A stretch of 64,000 nt of DNA from Gallionellales bacterium 39-52-133 (GCA_002278935.1 NCJL01000003.1:297816-361815), one strand, 5' to 3'. Positions 9,528 through 19,465 are shown, counted from the stretch's first letter. A program made the numbers and translations. The notes: generated from the letters alone by a model not told the origin.

Positions 9528-11027
9528 ATGATTTTTGGATTTCCACTATTAAGCGTTGCGATCTGGTTGCCCATCTTCTTTGGCGTGCTGGTGCTGGCAA
9601 CCGGACATGACCGCAACGCTCCCATTGCGCGCATGATTGCGCTGGTTGGCGCCGTACTGGGATTTTTGGTAACGCTGCCGCTATACACCGGCTTCGACAA
9701 GATGATCAGCGCGATGCAGTTTGAAGAAATGTATGTCTGGATACCCCATTTCAATATTAACTATCATCTGGGCATCGACGGTATTTCAGTGCTGTTCATA
9801 CTGCTCAACAGCTTTTTTACTCCCCTGGTTGTACTGGCCGGCTGGAAGGTGATTGAAAAGCGCGTCGCGCAGTATATGGCCGCGTTCCTGATCATGTCCG
9901 GGATAGTTAATGGTGTCTTTGCGTCACTGGACGCAATGCTGTTCTATGTGTTCTGGGAAGCGATGCTGATTCCGATGTTCCTGATTATCGGCGTGTGGGG
10001 CGGTGCCAATCGCGTTTATGCGGCGGTTAAATTTTTCCTCTACACTCTGCTTGGCTCCCTGCTGATGCTGATTGCGTTTATCTATCTGTACAGGCAATCC
10101 GGCGTGGTTCTGGGAACAGGCAGCTTCTCCATTCTGGACTATCACGCATTGCCGATTCCGAGAGTTGAGCAGATTTTGATTTTTATCGCCTTCTTTATGG
10201 CGTTTGCGGTGAAAGTGCCGATGTTCCCGGTGCACACCTGGCTGCCCGATGCGCACGTGGAAGCGCCTACCGGCGGCTCTGTGGTGCTGGCGGCGATTAT
10301 GCTGAAAGTGGGTGCTTATGGTTTCCTGCGTTTCTCCATGCCGATTGCGCCCGATGCCAGCCATGAGCTGGCATGGGTGATGATCACCTTGTCGCTGATC
10401 GCCGTGGTGTATATCGGCCTGGTGGCACTGATGCAGTCGGACATGAAAAAGCTGGTGGCCTATTCGTCGATTTCACATATGGGCTTTGTCACGCTGGGCT
10501 TCTTTATTTTCAATGCCTACGGTATTGAAGGCGGCCTGCTGCAAATGATCTCGCACGGCTTTGTTTCCGGCGCGATGTTCCTCGGTATCGGCGTGATGTA
10601 TGACCGCGTGCACTCGCGCCAGATAGCCGACTACGGTGGCGTGGCGCACAAGATGCCGGTGTTTGCCGCGTTCTTTGTGCTGTTCGCGATGGCCAACAGC
10701 GGCTTGCCCGGCACCAGCGGTTTCGTTGGCGAGTTTCTGGTGATTATGGGCGCAGTAAAGGTTAACTTCTGGTACGCCTTGCTGGCTGCCACCACGCTGA
10801 TTTTTGGCGCGGCGTATACCCTGTGGATGGTCAAGCGTGTATTTTTCGGCGCGATAAGCAATGAGCATGTGGCGCACTTGAGCGACATCACGCTGCGTGA
10901 AAAAATCATATTTTCCATACTTGCAGTCTGCGTGCTGGGCATGGGTGTCTATCCGCTGCCCTTCGGCGAAATGATGCATGCGTCGGTGAATAATCTGATT
11001 GTTCATCTGGGAAATTCCAAGTTATAA
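9528..11027 (+). CDS. nuoM: NADH-quinone oxidoreductase subunit M
   Basis: ND4-type antiporter-like proton-pumping subunit of complex I, about 499 residues and 14 membrane helices. Diagnostic segments are FYVFWEAMLIPMFLIIGVWG with the key glutamate, FAVKVPMFPVHTWLPDAHVE with the key lysine, and LVAYSSISHMGFVTLG. ATG 9528 is chosen over the in-frame TTG at 9522 because the Shine-Dalgarno GAAGGAT (9514-9520) has better spacing. It is separated from nuoL by about 70 bp containing a hairpin. Confidence 0.97.
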   Translation: MIFGFPLLSVAIWLPIFFGVLVLATGHDRNAPIARMIALVGAVLGFLVTLPLYTGFDKMISAMQFEEMYVWIPHFNINYHLGIDGISVLFILLNSFFTPLVVLAGWKVIEKRVAQYMAAFLIMSGIVNGVFASLDAMLFYVFWEAMLIPMFLIIGVWGGANRVYAAVKFFLYTLLGSLLMLIAFIYLYRQSGVVLGTGSFSILDYHALPIPRVEQILIFIAFFMAFAVKVPMFPVHTWLPDAHVEAPTGGSVVLAAIMLKVGAYGFLRFSMPIAPDASHELAWVMITLSLIAVVYIGLVALMQSDMKKLVAYSSISHMGFVTLGFFIFNAYGIEGGLLQMISHGFVSGAMFLGIGVMYDRVHSRQIADYGGVAHKMPVFAAFFVLFAMANSGLPGTSGFVGEFLVIMGAVKVNFWYALLAATTLIFGAAYTLWMVKRVFFGAISNEHVAHLSDITLREKIIFSILAVCVLGMGVYPLPFGEMMHASVNNLIVHLGNSKL

Positions 11028-11078
11028 ATCACCGTGTGTGAGCCAACCTAAATTGAGCAAACGTGAATTGAGGAAGTT

Positions 11079-12530
11079 ATGAGTTATTTTTCCACCCTAG
11101 CACCCGCCTACGCAGAAATTTTTCTGCTGGTGATGGCTTGTATCATCCTGATAGTGGATCTGTTTGTTGCCGACAGGCAAAAATCCGCAACCTATCTGCT
11201 GGTGCAACTCACGCTGGTTGGTCTTGCACTGATCACCGTCTACACCTATCAGCCGGGCATCGCACATCTGTTCAAGAATATGTTTGTGGATGACCTGATG
11301 TCCGACGTGTTGAAGATGCTGAGCTATATCTCGGTGTCGATGATACTGGTGTATTCGCGCAGCTATCTGCTGGCACGCGGCTTGTTCACCGGCGAATTCA
11401 TGGTGCTCACCCTGTTTGCTTTGCTCGGCATGATGGTAATGATCTCGGCCAGCCATTTTCTCAGCATGTATATCGGTCTGGAGCTGATGTCGCTGAGCCT
11501 GTATGCGATGGTTGCATTGCAGCGTGATTCGGCGGTTGCCACCGAGGCGGCGATGAAATACTTTATTCTCGGTGCGCTGGCCTCCGGTCTGCTGCTGTAC
11601 GGCATGTCGATGCTGTATGGCGCGACTGGAACACTGGATGTGAATGCGGTTGCTGCTGCAATCAAGCACGGTGTTGCCAATCCCAACCTGCTGGTGTTCG
11701 GCCTGGTGTTTGTAGTGGCGGGGCTGGCCTTCAAGCTGGGTGCGGTGCCCTTCCATATGTGGGTACCCGATGTTTACCAGGGTGCGCCTACATCGGTGGT
11801 GATGCTGATAGGTTCGGCAACCAAGCTGGCTGCTTTTGCATTTGTAATGCGCTTGCTGGTGGATGGTTTGCAGCAGCTGATGATTCACTGGTCCGGCATG
11901 CTGGTTATCCTGGCCGTGCTGTCTATGGCGGTGGGTAATATCAGCGCGATCGCGCAGACCAATTTCAAGCGCATGCTTGCGTACTCCAGTATTGCGCACA
12001 TGGGTTTTTTCCTGCTCGGTGTGCTGAGTGGCGGCATCGATGGATATGGCGCGTCCATGTTCTATATTGTGATTTATGCGCTGATGAGTCTGGGTGCGTT
12101 TGGCATGATTACCATGCTTTCACGCGAGGGTTACGAGGCAGATACACTGGATGCCTTTAAAGGTTTGAACCAGCGCAGCCCGTGGCTCGCCTTCATGATG
12201 TTGCTGTTGATGTTTTCCATGGCGGGTGTGCCTCCGACTGCCGGTTTCTACGCCAAGTTTTCCGTGCTGGAAGCGATTATCAATACCGGCCATATCGAGA
12301 TTGCCATTATCGCGGTACTGTTCTCGCTGATCGGCGCTTATTATTATTTGCGTATCGTCAAGCTGATGTATTTCGATGCGCCGGAAAGTCACGAGCCTAT
12401 CCGCATACAGCCGGACAGCGGTTTGCTGATATCGTTTAACGGATTGGCTGTGCTCGCCCTTGGTATTATGCCGGGCTGGCTGATGACGGTATGCGCGATG
12501 GCGGTGCAAAAATCCCTGCTGCTGCATTAA
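11079..12530 (+). CDS. nuoN: NADH-quinone oxidoreductase subunit N
   Basis: ND2-type antiporter-like proton-pumping subunit, 483 residues. The segment [18 protein letters not shown] carries the conserved glutamate, [20 protein letters not shown] carries the conserved lysine, and [15 protein letters not shown] follows. It is the last gene of the nuo operon; an intrinsic terminator begins 30 bp after the stop. Confidence 0.97.
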   Translation: MSYFSTLAPAYAEIFLLVMACIILIVDLFVADRQKSATYLLVQLTLVGLALITVYTYQPGIAHLFKNMFVDDLMSDVLKMLSYISVSMILVYSRSYLLARGLFTGEFMVLTLFALLGMMVMISASHFLSMYIGLELMSLSLYAMVALQRDSAVATEAAMKYFILGALASGLLLYGMSMLYGATGTLDVNAVAAAIKHGVANPNLLVFGLVFVVAGLAFKLGAVPFHMWVPDVYQGAPTSVVMLIGSATKLAAFAFVMRLLVDGLQQLMIHWSGMLVILAVLSMAVGNISAIAQTNFKRMLAYSSIAHMGFFLLGVLSGGIDGYGASMFYIVIYALMSLGAFGMITMLSREGYEADTLDAFKGLNQRSPWLAFMMLLLMFSMAGVPPTAGFYAKFSVLEAIINTGHIEIAIIAVLFSLIGAYYYLRIVKLMYFDAPESHEPIRIQPDSGLLISFNGLAVLALGIMPGWLMTVCAMAVQKSLLLH

Positions 12531-12560
12531 AATAATGTGCAACATCCGATGATGCAATCA

Positions 12561-12591
12561 AATACTCTCGCTGCGGCGGGAGTATTTTTTT
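12561..12591 (+). terminator. Intrinsic terminator of the nuo operon
   Basis: AATACTCTCGC (12561-12571), loop TGCG and GCGGGAGTATT (12576-12586) form an 11-bp stem with one T-G pair, running into an uninterrupted T-tract to 12591. It lies just after nuoN and ends before the next gene starts at 12605. Confidence 0.85.
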
Positions 12592-12604
12592 ATAGACGAA
12601 AATT

Positions 12605-13165
12605 ATGAAATTCTCAGGAATGAATCTGACCGAAACGCAGATCGACAGCACGCTGTCATATGACGGCAACTTTCTCAAGGTGCGCAAAGATCAGGCGCGT
12701 ATGCCGGATGGCAGCGTCAGTTCGCGAGAATATATTACGCATCCGGGCGCGGTGGCCATTCTGGCAATGCTGGACAATGGCAAGCTGCTGATGGAACGCC
12801 AATACCGTTATGCGCCGCAACGTGAGTTCATTGAAATACCGGCAGGTAAAATCGACCCTGGCGAGGATATTCTGGTAACGGCGCAGCGCGAACTGCTGGA
12901 AGAAACCGGCTATGTGGCAAGTGAATGGATACACCTGACAACCGCTTGGCCATGCATAGGTTATGCCGATGAACGCCTCGAATATTTTCTTGCGCGCGGC
13001 CTCACGCATCGCGGAAGCCAGCTCGACGATGGCGAATTCCTTGAAGTGTTCGAGCTGAACATGGGGGATGCTCTGGAGTGGGTAAGGCTGGGCAAGATCA
13101 ACGACAGTAAAACCATCGTTGGCCTGTTCTGGCTGGAAAAGACACTTAAAGGCTGGGCTGCCTGA
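12605..13165 (+). CDS. nudF: NUDIX hydrolase, ADP-ribose pyrophosphatase type
   Basis: Predicted to hydrolyse ADP-ribose to AMP and ribose 5-phosphate. A complete Nudix box is present: AGKIDPGEDILVTAQRELLE followed by ETGY fits GX5EX7REUXEEXGU. The N-terminal beta-domain and the EFIEIPAGKID context are typical of the NudF/YffH subgroup. The length is 186 residues. A second in-frame ATG at 12623 is possible. The gene stands alone between the nuo terminator and amt, about 60 bp upstream of the latter. Confidence 0.88.
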   Translation: MKFSGMNLTETQIDSTLSYDGNFLKVRKDQARMPDGSVSSREYITHPGAVAILAMLDNGKLLMERQYRYAPQREFIEIPAGKIDPGEDILVTAQRELLEETGYVASEWIHLTTAWPCIGYADERLEYFLARGLTHRGSQLDDGEFLEVFELNMGDALEWVRLGKINDSKTIVGLFWLEKTLKGWAA

Positions 13166-13226
13166 TTAAAGATTTCATTTAAAGTGGTGCAGTTGTTATT
13201 GACGAAGTTTGTTCGCAGGGGGAAAA

Positions 13227-14429
13227 ATGGAAAATCTAAAAACGGGAAGTGATACTTTATTTATTCTGCTGGGTGCCATTATGGTGCTGGCGATGCATTC
13301 GGGTTTTGCATTCCTTGAACTGGGTACGGTGCGCAAAAAAAATCAGGTCAACGCGCTGGTAAAAATCATGACTGATTTTGCCATTTCCACGCTGGCTTAT
13401 TTTTTTATCGGCTACAGCATAGCCTATGGTGTAACTTTCTTCACGGGAGCGGAAGCGCTGGCCCAAAAGAATGGATATGACCTGGTCAAGTTTTTCTTCC
13501 TGCTGACTTTTGCTGCTGCAATCCCGGCCATCGTTTCGGGTGGCGTAGCAGAGCGTGCGCGTTTCAATCCCATGCTGGTCGCCACCTTTATGCTGGTGGG
13601 CTTTATCTATCCCTTCTTTGAGGGCATTGCGTGGAATAATCGTTTCGGAGTGCAGGACTGGTTACTGGCAAACTTTGGTGCCGGATTCCATGATTTTGCC
13701 GGCTCCGTCGTAGTCCACGCTGTGGGTGGCTGGATCGCGCTGGCAGCGGTGTTGCTGCTGGGTGCGCGCCGTGGACGTTATACCAAAGAAGGCCGCATGT
13801 CGGCCCATCCGCCTTCCAGCATTCCCTTCCTTGCGCTGGGCGCCTGGATACTCACCGTGGGCTGGTTTGGTTTTAATGTCATGTCTGCCCAGGAAATTGG
13901 CAAAATCAGCGGCCTGGTCGCCGTCAACTCACTGATGGCCATGGTGGGCGGCACGCTGGTTGCGCTGTGGGCAGGCAAAAACGACCCCGGCTTTGTGCAT
14001 AACGGCCCCCTGGCGGGCCTGGTGGCGGTATGCGCCGGATCTGATGTAATGCATCCCTTGGGTGCATTGTTGACGGGCAGCATTGCAGGCGGCCTGTTTG
14101 TGTGGATGTTTATCCTGACCCAGAACCGCTGGAAGATAGATGACGTGCTCGGTGTATGGCCATTGCACGGATTGTGCGGTGCCTGGGGCGGTCTGGCCGC
14201 TGGCATCTTTGGCATGAGTGCTTTGGGCGGGCTGGGAGGCGTGAGTTTTATGTCGCAACTTGTGGGTACACTGCTGGGCGTCGGAATCGCATTTGTTGGC
14301 GGCTATGCGGTGTATTTTGTGATCAGCAAAGCTGTTGGCATACGCCTGACAGCTGAAGAAGAGTTTAACGGAGCAGACCTGAGCATACACAAAATTACTG
14401 CTACGCCTGAACGGGAATCGGGTTGGTAA
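13227..14429 (+). CDS. amt: Ammonium transporter (Amt/MEP/Rh family)
   Basis: Inner-membrane ammonium channel with about 11 membrane helices. The twin histidines of the pore are visible in GSVVVHAVGGW and WPLHGLCGAWGG; the FLELGTVRKKNQVN start region is shared with other bacterial Amt proteins. ATG 13227 is chosen because AGGGGGA lies just upstream; an in-frame TTG at 13209 lacks a ribosome site. No signal peptide is obvious and no glnK neighbour is present. The stop codon is followed after 10 bp by a Tn7-like transposon end, so this gene's 3' end is probably the attachment site of the island. Confidence 0.95.
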   Translation: MENLKTGSDTLFILLGAIMVLAMHSGFAFLELGTVRKKNQVNALVKIMTDFAISTLAYFFIGYSIAYGVTFFTGAEALAQKNGYDLVKFFFLLTFAAAIPAIVSGGVAERARFNPMLVATFMLVGFIYPFFEGIAWNNRFGVQDWLLANFGAGFHDFAGSVVVHAVGGWIALAAVLLLGARRGRYTKEGRMSAHPPSSIPFLALGAWILTVGWFGFNVMSAQEIGKISGLVAVNSLMAMVGGTLVALWAGKNDPGFVHNGPLAGLVAVCAGSDVMHPLGALLTGSIAGGLFVWMFILTQNRWKIDDVLGVWPLHGLCGAWGGLAAGIFGMSALGGLGGVSFMSQLVGTLLGVGIAFVGGYAVYFVISKAVGIRLTAEEEFNGADLSIHKITATPERESGW

Positions 14430-14439
14430 TGACGGTTGT

Positions 14440-14541
14440 TGTTTCGTGACAATAAAGTCTTGAACAGAACAATAAAGTCTTGAATGGCGCAAAGTGCCAA
14501 AACAATAAAGTCTTGAACAGAATTGTGTATCAAGTAGTAAA
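14440..14541 (+). mobile_element. Tn7-like transposon end with three TnsB-type sites
   Basis: The sequence begins TGTTTCGT at 14440. Three copies of a 22-bp motif follow at 14448-14469, 14468-14489 and 14501-14522, each containing CAATAAAGTCTTGAA. From memory, the outermost TnsB-binding site of Tn7 is GACAATAAAGTCTTAAAC plus CTGAA-like bases, after the 8-bp tip TGTGGGCG; site 1 here matches it at nearly every base and at the same distance from the TGT. The closely packed sites resemble the right end of Tn7. The interior of the element must lie to the right. The 5 bp before it (GTTGT, 14435-14439) would be the target duplication; no partner copy was identified. Confidence 0.8.
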
Positions 14542-14545
14542 ACTG

Positions 14546-14572
14546 AAGAGCTCCCTTTGTGGGAGCTTTTTC
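14546..14572 (+). terminator. Intrinsic terminator after amt, inside the transposon end
   Basis: AGCTCCC (14549-14555), a 5-nt loop and GGGAGCT (14561-14567) form a 7-bp GC-rich stem followed by TTTTT. It would stop transcription coming from amt into the island. Confidence 0.75.
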
Positions 14573-15074
14573 TATTCTTCTTCTGAGCTTACAGCTATTG
14601 TTTTTGCACTGATCTCTGCTAATGGTTGAGCCTCCGCACTGGGCTACTATTTGTACCATCGGAGGTGTGCGGCCGAAGGAGACGTTCAGGGACGCGGTTG
14701 GGAGTGACCATTTCTCGGCCATTGCGGAAGTTTTCGTGAGGCCACTGGGGTGTCTGCTCTACGCTGATTAGCTGACGTTACGGGCAGTACTTTTTACTTC
14801 CGCAGTGTGCCCCATGTGGTCATTTGATCATGTTAATACGCCACCCCAAACCGGACGTTCGTGGGTGCTGCAATCGATCCTTAGTTGTCAGTCGAATAAG
14901 TTATGTCTAGTGCTACTCCTCGACCTTAACAGTTATTACTTAAAAAGCTTACTCTCAAGGGACACTTATCGTACATTTGGACAGCCGGTATGTTGGCATA
15001 ATTTAAGGATGTGCAGCACTTAGGACGTTTGGGTAGAGATAGAGATCAATTTTGACTCTGTAGTTACTGAAGAC
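14573..15074. other. Gene-free stretch between the transposon end and CBASS
   Basis: No supported gene. It contains the left 99-bp inverted repeat (14711-14809) and, before it, a second GCGGCCGA-type motif near 14671. The stretch from 14810 to 15074 shows no recognisable element; it lies just downstream of cap3 (which reads leftward), and no clear T-rich hairpin for cap3 was seen. Confidence 0.6.
14711..14809 (+). repeat. Left copy of 99-bp inverted repeat flanking CBASS
   Basis: The reverse complement of this segment matches 19935-20033 at 93 of 99 positions, without gaps (counted by eye). The two copies face each other across 5.1 kb that contains the whole CBASS operon and nothing else. 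The outward-facing part includes TCGGCCATTGCGG, a motif found again at other module borders. No target-site duplication was recognised outside the copies. Confidence 0.93.
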
Positions 15075-15551
15075 TTAGATGCTGTTCTGATCACCGAAGA
15101 TGATTGTCGAACGAGCTCTTCCTCCTTTAGGAAGGTAGGTGTGCGCGGAACCAACTAATTGCCCATTCGGATTCAGCTTTACAATAAGCAGTACGGCAAA
15201 GTTAGCTCCTACTGATTCATCTTGGACAATTTGAAGCATTGACATATCATCCGTTGTGCTAGGAAAAGGCTCGAACAAAGGATGCGAGTGCCACTCCCCC
15301 AAGTAATTGAATCGCCGGTAGTCGTGATCCGTTCGATTAAAGAAAAAACGTAGCTTCCCTATAGCGTCTTCGATGCGCCGTATGAATGAGGCAATCCCAC
15401 CGAGACGATGCACCGTGATTTCCGAGACCTTGAACTCATTCGGGCCAATATGTTCAGCCATCAGAATGCCTCCAACTTCACACTTATCAGCTTTGCGAAG
15501 TGCGACAAGAAGGGTATTAACTACTTCAGGGGGGAGAATCAGGTTTAGCAC
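15075..15551 (-). CDS. cap3: CBASS Cap3, JAB/JAMM deconjugating peptidase
   Basis: Zinc isopeptidase of the JAB/Mov34 fold, 158 residues. The JAMM motif is complete: E25 in CEVGGILMAEH, H88 and H90 in EWHSHP, and D101 ten residues later. In type II CBASS, Cap3 cleaves the conjugates formed by Cap2 on the CD-NTase C-terminus. The start overlaps the end of cap2 by 26 bp, so the pair is translationally coupled, and it is the last gene of the leftward capV-cdn-cap2-cap3 operon. Confidence 0.92.
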   Translation of the reverse strand: MLNLILPPEVVNTLLVALRKADKCEVGGILMAEHIGPNEFKVSEITVHRLGGIASFIRRIEDAIGKLRFFFNRTDHDYRRFNYLGEWHSHPLFEPFPSTTDDMSMLQIVQDESVGANFAVLLIVKLNPNGQLVGSAHTYLPKGGRARSTIIFGDQNSI

Positions 15552-17298
15552 GATTATTCTCCTCGACTATCTCCATCAGTCCTTTGAATGCAGCAAGGCG
15601 GTCCTCGTCCGTAACAGGGATATCGGTGTCATCCCAGCCATCACCTTGTGCATCAATAGGCTGTGTATCGAATGGCTGGTTAAATATCCATTCTCGACGC
15701 AATCCAATTAAGTACACGGGGTAAGGAAACTGGCTTGGATTCCGGCGCAAAGCTGCATCAATGGCTAAACGAGTTAGTGCTGAAGCTATCTGACCCACAT
15801 CGCTGTCGTATGCTATGAGGGGTTGCTCTTGATCTACATCATATCCCCCTGCATGCTGAAAAGGGGCTGGATCTAAAGTAGCAAGGTGGGCATGAATGGA
15901 AGATCGAACCGCAAGCGGATTAGGGTCTATGTCTGGGCGTGCACGGGCAATCAGCCCTCCACATCCACCAGCAAATAGCTCACCCCAGCAAAGTATCTTC
16001 TTGTTGGCTTTCGCAATGGCAGCCATACGCAGAAAAACCTCTGGGTTAGCGGTTGCATCAATCAACAAATCACAATTAGCCAGATCCTTCAATGCAGCAG
16101 CTTCATTTAATGCTGACTCTTGACCGGCTATCCGATGACTTCTTACATCGACGTCCACACCAGCAGCCACCAACTTCAAGGCATCACGGGCTGCATTCAC
16201 CTTATGCACTCCGACGAAAGCCCAGGAAAGATCATGGCGAACTAGATTACCTGGTATCAGATAGTCATCGTCCACCAGTAAAAAACGTTGTACCCCTGAC
16301 CTTGCCAGTGAGAGTGCGACCTTGCTGCCAATAGAGCCAAGACCAACAATTCCGACACGAACCTTGGAAAGATGTTCATATTCCTCCGGTAGCCGAGTAC
16401 CCAAGCTTGAAGGCTTGATCAATTTATACTCACGTAACAATGGCTGGTCACCGGATTCGATCAAGAAAACGCGAAGTGATGTTAACTCTTGCCCTAGCAG
16501 CACTACCATTCTTTCCTTGATCTTATGGGTAACCTCGTCTTTTACAAGAACTTTGTCAGCGTCGAGCCCAGCCGTGCATAATAATTTTAGTAAGTCGTCT
16601 ACCGACGCGATGGAGGTCCTAGTAACGATAGCCTCACTCTTAAATACCAATCCTTCACCTTTAAATGCAAATAAAGTTGAGTACTTGGAAATGCCGGTAG
16701 GTAGATCTGGGATTACCTGCACTGTGCTGCCAGTTGTCGATATTTCGGACACGAATGCAACTGTCGCTGTGACATTGAAGATCGTATGTGTCTTCAGCGT
16801 TGACCTAGACTGCTGGGGAAGAGTAAATAGTGCATCAAGAAGCCCATTTGTAGCGATAAAACGATACTCCTCGCTTCGCATTGATTGTCCTTCTGTCAAG
16901 CGATGTGCTGATGGAACCACTCCGGGAGTTTCAGGATGTTGCTCAGTACTTAATAATTCGAACGCGCTTCGCACAATTTCAGCACCAGTAATGTGTGGAA
17001 GCCAATTATCAGCACGCCACTGTAGGCAAAGCGAACCACCAGCGCCATACTGATGTATTGTCCATCGCTCGGAAGTATCCCTTGGCCGAATATAAGGCGG
17101 TGAATTCGGAAAAACGTCGGGATAAGTCATTCGACCTGCGTAGTTACGTCCATGTATGATCATGTGAAAATCCACTGCGATCATTCCATCCCCAACAAAT
17201 TGCCAAGCAGTAGTTAACCAATCCACTTCACCTACAAGGCGGTCGAGTTCGGCACGCTCATGCAGAAAACGAGACGGATTATCTAAGACCCACATCAT
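15526..17298 (-). CDS. cap2: CBASS Cap2, E2-E1 fusion conjugating enzyme
   Basis: Ubiquitin-transfer-like enzyme of type II CBASS, 590 residues. The N-terminal E2-like domain has the candidate catalytic cysteine C91 in GAGGSLCLQW. The C-terminal ThiF/E1 domain begins near residue 310 with the nucleotide loop GLGSIGS, followed by LLVDDDYLIPGNLVRH; C446 in FAGGCGGL is the likely E1 active cysteine. The family activates the C-terminus of the CD-NTase and links it to a target, priming nucleotide synthesis. ATG 17298 is used because its A is also the last base of the CD-NTase TGA stop; a TTG just upstream is less likely. Confidence 0.93.
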   Translation of the reverse strand: MMWVLDNPSRFLHERAELDRLVGEVDWLTTAWQFVGDGMIAVDFHMIIHGRNYAGRMTYPDVFPNSPPYIRPRDTSERWTIHQYGAGGSLCLQWRADNWLPHITGAEIVRSAFELLSTEQHPETPGVVPSAHRLTEGQSMRSEEYRFIATNGLLDALFTLPQQSRSTLKTHTIFNVTATVAFVSEISTTGSTVQVIPDLPTGISKYSTLFAFKGEGLVFKSEAIVTRTSIASVDDLLKLLCTAGLDADKVLVKDEVTHKIKERMVVLLGQELTSLRVFLIESGDQPLLREYKLIKPSSLGTRLPEEYEHLSKVRVGIVGLGSIGSKVALSLARSGVQRFLLVDDDYLIPGNLVRHDLSWAFVGVHKVNAARDALKLVAAGVDVDVRSHRIAGQESALNEAAALKDLANCDLLIDATANPEVFLRMAAIAKANKKILCWGELFAGGCGGLIARARPDIDPNPLAVRSSIHAHLATLDPAPFQHAGGYDVDQEQPLIAYDSDVGQIASALTRLAIDAALRRNPSQFPYPVYLIGLRREWIFNQPFDTQPIDAQGDGWDDTDIPVTDEDRLAAFKGLMEIVEENNRAKPDSPP

Positions 17299-18359
17299 CA
17301 AGCAAAGCCTGATGGTTTGTTCGGAATGACTGGCTTGGACGGAAAAGTAAGGCCAGACGCGACGGCGGCTGGCTGAAGCAGGGACTTTGCCGTTGCCTGG
17401 TTCGTGCTAAATTGCTCCCCAAAATAGTTTGTATTGAAGACATTGTCCCAAACCTTAAGAGCTTTTTCGCGTGTACATCCAGGCTCATCAAGAACCTCTA
17501 GTTTCTTTAGGGAATCGGCAAGGCAATTATGGAAAAAGGAGATACTTTCGTCATTCCACTCGGCTAACTTCTTTCCGGTCAGGACAGGGTGGTCGATCTG
17601 GAGCGAAATATCCAACTTGGTCTTGATTTCCTTCCAAGTGGCATGCAAGGCGTCATCATCGCGCCCAGTCTTGGCGCTAAAATAATCAACGATCAGCTTC
17701 GAAATGCAAATACCGCTGGTCGTTTTTGCCTTCCACTCAATGCGACTCCGAGCCATTTTCTTGGTCAACTTTGTTAGCCGCCGCAACTGGCTGGAGTCAT
17801 TCTCACCAGCTTTAAGTTCCTCACCTACTGCATCGTTGTACCAGCGTGTTACTGCACGCGCATCAGATGTGACCCACTCATTACCACTTGCATGTTCATA
17901 CTCAATAATCTCATTGCCCCACAAGTCCTTCCTGCGGGTAATACGGTAGACAGGGATGTCGATGTGATAACCATCTGGGTATTTCTGCCGAACGCAGTTA
18001 GTTTTGACCACTGCATCGTAAGCTAAGCGCTCATCCTTCAGAGCATTACGTATACGGGTATGGGCGTCCCGAGCACCGAGATGGTTTCCCTCCGCATCCT
18101 TTAATTCATCCTTCTCGAAGTAGACACCATCGTCAATATCGTAATCACACTGGTCATCTTCAACCATTGTGCGCATCGCATACGAACCTTGAGAGCTAAA
18201 CTCCTTAGGCTGAGGGTATTTTGCCTTAGCGAGCCCGTTATTTAGGCGCGTCCGTCCATTATCGCGTCTTGAGCGCATCTCAATCTGGTCTTGATTAGAT
18301 AGGTTCACATGATCGACGTGATAACCCTTCATTTCCTTATTGCAATCAATGCTGGACAT
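17298..18359 (-). CDS. CBASS CD-NTase (DncV/CdnA-like cyclic dinucleotide synthase)
   Basis: cGAS/DncV-like nucleotidyltransferase, 353 residues, the sensor-synthase of the CBASS operon. The nucleotidyltransferase core shows GSYAMRT with G58-S59, the metal-binding pair D74 and D76 in DYDIDDGVYF, and a third acidic residue D134 in GYHIDIPVYR. These motifs and the gene order capV-cdn-cap2-cap3 match the Vibrio cholerae DncV system, which makes 3',3'-cGAMP; the exact product here is inference. The protein ends in a flexible Pro-rich tail terminating Gly-Phe-Ala, the expected substrate for Cap2. It lies 29 bp after capV. Confidence 0.92.
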   Translation of the reverse strand: MSSIDCNKEMKGYHVDHVNLSNQDQIEMRSRRDNGRTRLNNGLAKAKYPQPKEFSSQGSYAMRTMVEDDQCDYDIDDGVYFEKDELKDAEGNHLGARDAHTRIRNALKDERLAYDAVVKTNCVRQKYPDGYHIDIPVYRITRRKDLWGNEIIEYEHASGNEWVTSDARAVTRWYNDAVGEELKAGENDSSQLRRLTKLTKKMARSRIEWKAKTTSGICISKLIVDYFSAKTGRDDDALHATWKEIKTKLDISLQIDHPVLTGKKLAEWNDESISFFHNCLADSLKKLEVLDEPGCTREKALKVWDNVFNTNYFGEQFSTNQATAKSLLQPAAVASGLTFPSKPVIPNKPSGFA

Positions 18360-18388
18360 TTTCTTTCTCCTCTTGATGTTGACGCCAA

Positions 18389-19465
18389 TTATTTGGATAC
18401 ACCCACTAGCGCATCTCGTAGCGATTTCATTCGATCATCAGAATTGATCGCTGCCCAAGCAAAATCGACATCAGATATGGCCTGCCGAGCGAGTGCATTA
18501 AGTACCTTAGGACGTGCATCGTCCATATTTTTCAGATAGCCATGAAGCTCATTTGAAGGGCACTGCGCCGGTAACCGATACGCAAAACTACCATCACCAC
18601 GCAACTGAGCGATTTTTGCAGCGATGTAGTCATTAGCGACGGCTTGCGCGTTCATACTCGCGTTGATGGCCTTGATTCCACCTGACCAGCCCCATGCTCC
18701 GCGATGGAGATTTCTCGCCCTTATTTCCTCACCTCCCTGAACGGGCAACGCTCCAAGCATGTAGAGGTGGATTGGGCGACCATCTTCACCTCGTAGCTTC
18801 AGTATTTCTGAAGCCTCAATCATACCCACCGTTCCAGGGTTGTTTGCCCACAACCCGCCGTCAACATAGTCGACGGTGGTTCCGCCACCATCAGGCTCGG
18901 TCAATCGAGCGATGGAGCGAAGAATAGGGGCTGCACTAGTTGCCATACACGCATCCACCAATAACCGATTGTTGTCGCGCCCGTTGAGGCGAACCATGTG
19001 TGGAGTCTTGAATACAGTTGAAGCATGTCGATTAAGGTCAACCGAGGTAATTGCCAATGCAATCTCACGACGTTGATATACCTCCCCCATCGTCTGCGTC
19101 CCGAAGGCATCCGACAAAGCTGCCTGTAAAGCAGCATTGCCAGATTTTAGTCCAGAGAAAAGGGCACGAGTCAACCTGCCCAGAACGGGGATAGCACGGA
19201 GATGTTGACGCGGAAATATCTTCGCTCCTTGAGTTTGGTACAGTTTCAAAACCGCGTTCATTGGAATGCCAGCCGCAAGTGCGCAGGCGACAATACCGCC
19301 AGTACTTGTACCAACCAAGAGATGGAAGGCGCGCCCTGGATCAACCTCACCGACACCTGTTGTGCGAATACGCTTGGCAAAGGTGTCTAGGTAGGTAGCT
19401 TGATACACGCCGCGCATGCCGCCCCCATCGAGGCAGAGAACGCGGAAAGGTTCTGTAGAAACCAT
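18389..19465 (-). CDS. capV: CBASS effector CapV, patatin-like phospholipase
   Basis: Cyclic-dinucleotide-activated phospholipase that degrades the inner membrane and kills the infected cell in known CBASS systems. The patatin signature is complete: oxyanion loop DGGGMRG (13-19), nucleophile S54 in GTSTGG, and catalytic D202 in [11 protein letters not shown]. The 358-residue length matches characterised CapV. It is the first gene of the leftward CBASS operon, with about 470 bp to the right inverted repeat. Confidence 0.94.
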   Translation of the reverse strand: MVSTEPFRVLCLDGGGMRGVYQATYLDTFAKRIRTTGVGEVDPGRAFHLLVGTSTGGIVACALAAGIPMNAVLKLYQTQGAKIFPRQHLRAIPVLGRLTRALFSGLKSGNAALQAALSDAFGTQTMGEVYQRREIALAITSVDLNRHASTVFKTPHMVRLNGRDNNRLLVDACMATSAAPILRSIARLTEPDGGGTTVDYVDGGLWANNPGTVGMIEASEILKLRGEDGRPIHLYMLGALPVQGGEEIRARNLHRGAWGWSGGIKAINASMNAQAVANDYIAAKIAQLRGDGSFAYRLPAQCPSNELHGYLKNMDDARPKVLNALARQAISDVDFAWAAINSDDRMKSLRDALVGVSK

